Positions 62,318 through 64,000 of a DNA stretch of 64,000 nt are shown piece after piece. The notes below the pieces were generated by a model that worked only from the letters and a program-made list of their open reading frames with translations, searched no databases and was not told the origin of the DNA. This DNA comes from Nitrososphaerales archaeon (GTDB lineage: Archaea > Thermoproteota > Nitrososphaeria > Nitrososphaerales > CADDZS01), in NCBI GenBank assembly GCA_030041295.1, contig JASHOD010000074.1, forward strand, positions 62,001 through 126,000. Reading direction: 5' to 3'. The first letter of the stretch is position 1; every line of letters starts with the position of its first letter. The translations under genes and the position numbers were made by a program.

Positions 62318-63044
62318 CTAACCTATCTTCTTCAATCCAGAGACGATGGAATAGTGGGAGGTGCAAGGAATAGGTCCCTTTGCAAATTCCTCTTCCATTC
62401 GCTTGATTCCTACCTCTAACTGTTCTTGTGAGATCAACAAGAGAGCAGAGTAAACTTTACTTCGGTAACTCTCTATGTCTGTCAGTTCATAATTAAATTC
62501 GATCATTCTCTCTGAAATGTCATGGAATCCTACAGCCTCCATGATTTGCATTATCTCGCCGTCCTTTGGATAGCGCCCCAACTCAATTTCGACACTTGCT
62601 GGAAAATAAAGAGTCTGTGGTCTACGATTCCTAATTATCAATTCTGAATCCGTTACGGTGCAAACTGTTCCTCCATTATTCACGACTCAAAAGACTTTTT
62701 CGAAATAACGAGTCTATCGATAATTTGGTGTATAACATCTAGTGAGAAAACAAAATCAAAAAATTCTGTTCGAAATCGCGCTTTTCCGCTCTACCCATTC
62801 TAAAATCAATCGAGGGAAACCTTTTCTTCGCAATAGCGAACATATCAGGGGAAGGATCTATACCTTAACAAACGCAGTCTGTCAGTGCTTTCAATTCTCC
62901 AATGTAATTTCCGCTACCGAAACCTACCTCTAGAACTTTAGACGATTTTGATATGTTGCCGAGCTCTATGAGACTAGTTACCACTAGAGGACTTGTTCTC
63001 CTGAACAACGAATATTTCATCGCGATCTTCGAGTAATCGACCAT
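62318..63044 (-). pseudogene. Ruined SAM-dependent methyltransferase gene
   Basis: The N-terminal part reads VDYSKIAMKYSLFRRTSPLV and SSKVLEVGFGSGNYIGELKA (motif I), then LTDCVC, TAA, GIDPSPDMFAIAKKRFPSID. After one-base losses in a run of six A (62758-62763) and again near 62687-62692, it continues DFVFSLDVIHQIIDRLV, SF.VVNNGGTVCTVTDSE, and GEIMQIMEAVGFHDISERM to the end. An in-frame stop plus two frameshifts make it a true pseudogene, though every conserved segment is still recognisable. The last 121 codons remain open from 62683. Confidence 0.7.
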
Positions 63045-63054
63045 TGACGAGAGC

Positions 63055-63636
63055 TCAGTCCTTAACCAGAAGTAGTACACAAGCTATCAATATCAAAGAG
63101 ACCGATGCGAAAATCGCCACGCCTAATTCTGGCGGGTTCACCGTTATTAACCCAGGCAATAAATACCCTACGACGAGTGAGAGAAGCAAGGTCGCCACGA
63201 CCACCTGAACAAGTACCCAAGTATGGTTTCGAGTTACTTTCTCCAATTGTTCGATCGATTCACTATGAAGTACTCTTACGCTTTGAACCATCGCTCTCAT
63301 TTCAAAATCAAACCTTGTGAGCTCATAAGATACTAACAATAGCATGACTGAAACTATGACTGTCGGATAACTTGCATATGAGGTGTAAACGAAAGGAATC
63401 ACAAAGGAAATCCCAACAATTATCCAGGCGAAGGCGACCAACCCTAAACTCTTTGACCTAGAGCCAAAGACGATGAAAATGAGTGAGAAGAATATCGCGA
63501 CGTACTCTGCAATCTGGTTTGACCTCCCAATTGAGAAATAGACAGAAAATCCTATGAAGGCAGCGAGAATCCCATAACTCGTGTATAGGACGATTTGAGA
63601 GTTTGTAACTATTGAGTCGCTCTTTGAACGTTCCAT
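63055..63636 (-). CDS. Membrane protein of a DUF58-type operon
   Basis: A 193-residue protein with five or six hydrophobic segments: SYGILAAFIGFSVYFSIG, YVAIFFSLIFIVFG, LVAFAWIIVGISFVIPFVYT, VIVSVMLLLVSYEL, and two C-terminal ones (VLVQVVVATLLLSLVVGYLL and IFASVSLILIACVLLLV). No catalytic motif is seen. It overlaps the DUF58 gene by 28 bases. Such membrane proteins commonly accompany MoxR ATPase-DUF58 clusters and may hold the complex at the membrane. Confidence 0.6.
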   Translation of the reverse strand: MERSKSDSIVTNSQIVLYTSYGILAAFIGFSVYFSIGRSNQIAEYVAIFFSLIFIVFGSRSKSLGLVAFAWIIVGISFVIPFVYTSYASYPTVIVSVMLLLVSYELTRFDFEMRAMVQSVRVLHSESIEQLEKVTRNHTWVLVQVVVATLLLSLVVGYLLPGLITVNPPELGVAIFASVSLILIACVLLLVKD

Positions 63637-64000
63637 TGATAAGTAGCCTCCTGTAATGCATCGGTGAGAAGCGACTTCACGTCCCAGTCAACGACTGTCA
63701 CATACTGGCGCAGCTCGTTCAATCTATTTCGCCTTTGAATCCCCAAGAGTCTCTCCGCTATTTCCGCGTAGGTCTGTTTTTCAAAATCGCGCCTTTTCAA
63801 AAACGAGCTCTCGATCCCGACGGGCGACGGAGAAATCACGAGTACTCTGAACCCTCGCCTCGCAATGTCGGCGATTGCTTCCAACGACCCTTCATCATTA
63901 AGAGAACTTATCACCACTATCTGGACCATTGTTGAAAAGAACGTTGCAAGGAATGCCCCAAGTCCCCGTATCTCCCAAGTTTCTCCGCTCTTTGTATCGG
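63609..64000 (-). CDS. DUF58/VWA-like protein, C-terminal part, 5' end outside window
   Basis: The frame is open to the last base of the window (ETWEIRGLGAFLATFFSTMV at the edge), so the gene continues beyond it. The visible 130 residues, VQIVVISSLNDEGSLEAIAD, IARRGFRVLVISPSP, AEIAERLLGIQRRNRLNELR and VTVVDWDVKSLL, match the C-terminal half of DUF58 proteins. Those carry a von Willebrand A-like fold and work with MoxR AAA+ ATPases in complex assembly. The metal-ion MIDAS part would lie upstream. The internal ATG at 63929 is not the true start. Confidence 0.7.
   Translation of the reverse strand, partial: DTKSGETWEIRGLGAFLATFFSTMVQIVVISSLNDEGSLEAIADIARRGFRVLVISPSPVGIESSFLKRRDFEKQTYAEIAERLLGIQRRNRLNELRQYVTVVDWDVKSLLTDALQEATYQWNVQRATQ

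Noticed and set aside
1-64000. CRISPR arrays, complete insertion sequences, attachment sites
   Set aside because: No regularly spaced direct repeats, transposase or integrase genes, or terminal inverted repeats were found on reading through the window.

Overview
The window looks like a chromosome segment of an archaeon, most likely a heterotrophic member of the Nitrososphaeria/Thaumarchaeota lineage. Reasons: TATA-like boxes lie about 20-30 bases upstream of many starts, often directly before TTG, GTG or ATG with no leader. There is a NitrOD5-like protein (826-1170), two F420-type enzymes (an LLM oxidoreductase and a deazaflavin-type reductase), HTH-less RAM-domain proteins, small winged-helix proteins, a BlaI/M48 pair, and a PiT plus DUF47 phosphate unit. 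No amoA-type or ribosomal genes are present. The lineage call is an inference from gene content only. No tRNA, rRNA, CRISPR array or complete insertion sequence was recognised.

Layout. 0-8 kb: end of a DEAH helicase, NitrOD5 protein, ClC channel plus UspA, an ABC-2 exporter, DinB-like and VOC proteins. 8-19 kb: VapB-type antitoxin with a stump of its toxin, SCP2 plus iron alcohol dehydrogenase, YbjQ, two frameshifted genes, F420-type reductase, aldehyde dehydrogenase, a beheaded phosphoesterase, YcaQ-like protein, MFS, dipeptidase, GNAT. 19-25 kb: a three-gene membrane/winged-helix operon, a DUF5343 protein, a ruined glutamic peptidase and a large secreted protein. 25-31 kb: two methyltransferases, LLM F420 enzyme, Nudix, formamidase. 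31-35 kb: a cluster of damaged genes (molybdopterin oxidoreductase, leucine-carboxyl-type methyltransferase, a gene with in-frame TGA, a cyclase-TolB-TPR protein). 35-51 kb: GltD-like oxidoreductase, three further ABC-2 exporters, GH38 alpha-mannosidase with an overlapping methyltransferase, VOC, MFS. 51-59 kb: pilin-like COG4315 protein, small membrane proteins with a regulator, BlaI/M48, RAM-only proteins, phosphate uptake, zinc-ribbon proteins. 59-64 kb: alpha-glucan phosphorylase, a ruined methyltransferase, and the end of a DUF58 operon.

Together the genes describe an organism that uses peptides, amides, alcohols/aldehydes and glycans (dipeptidase, formamidase, ADH/ALDH, mannosidase, glucan phosphorylase). 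It also invests heavily in export (four ABC-2 systems, two MFS) and in signal-responsive regulators.

The most unusual property is the density of damaged genes. Eight frameshifts were located by reading across reading frames, and all eight are consistent with loss of a single base, mostly in homopolymer runs. Some genes carry in-frame stops as well and are probably real pseudogenes. Others (11.1-12.5 kb, and the cyclase at 33-35 kb) carry only the one-base losses and may be intact genes hit by sequence error.
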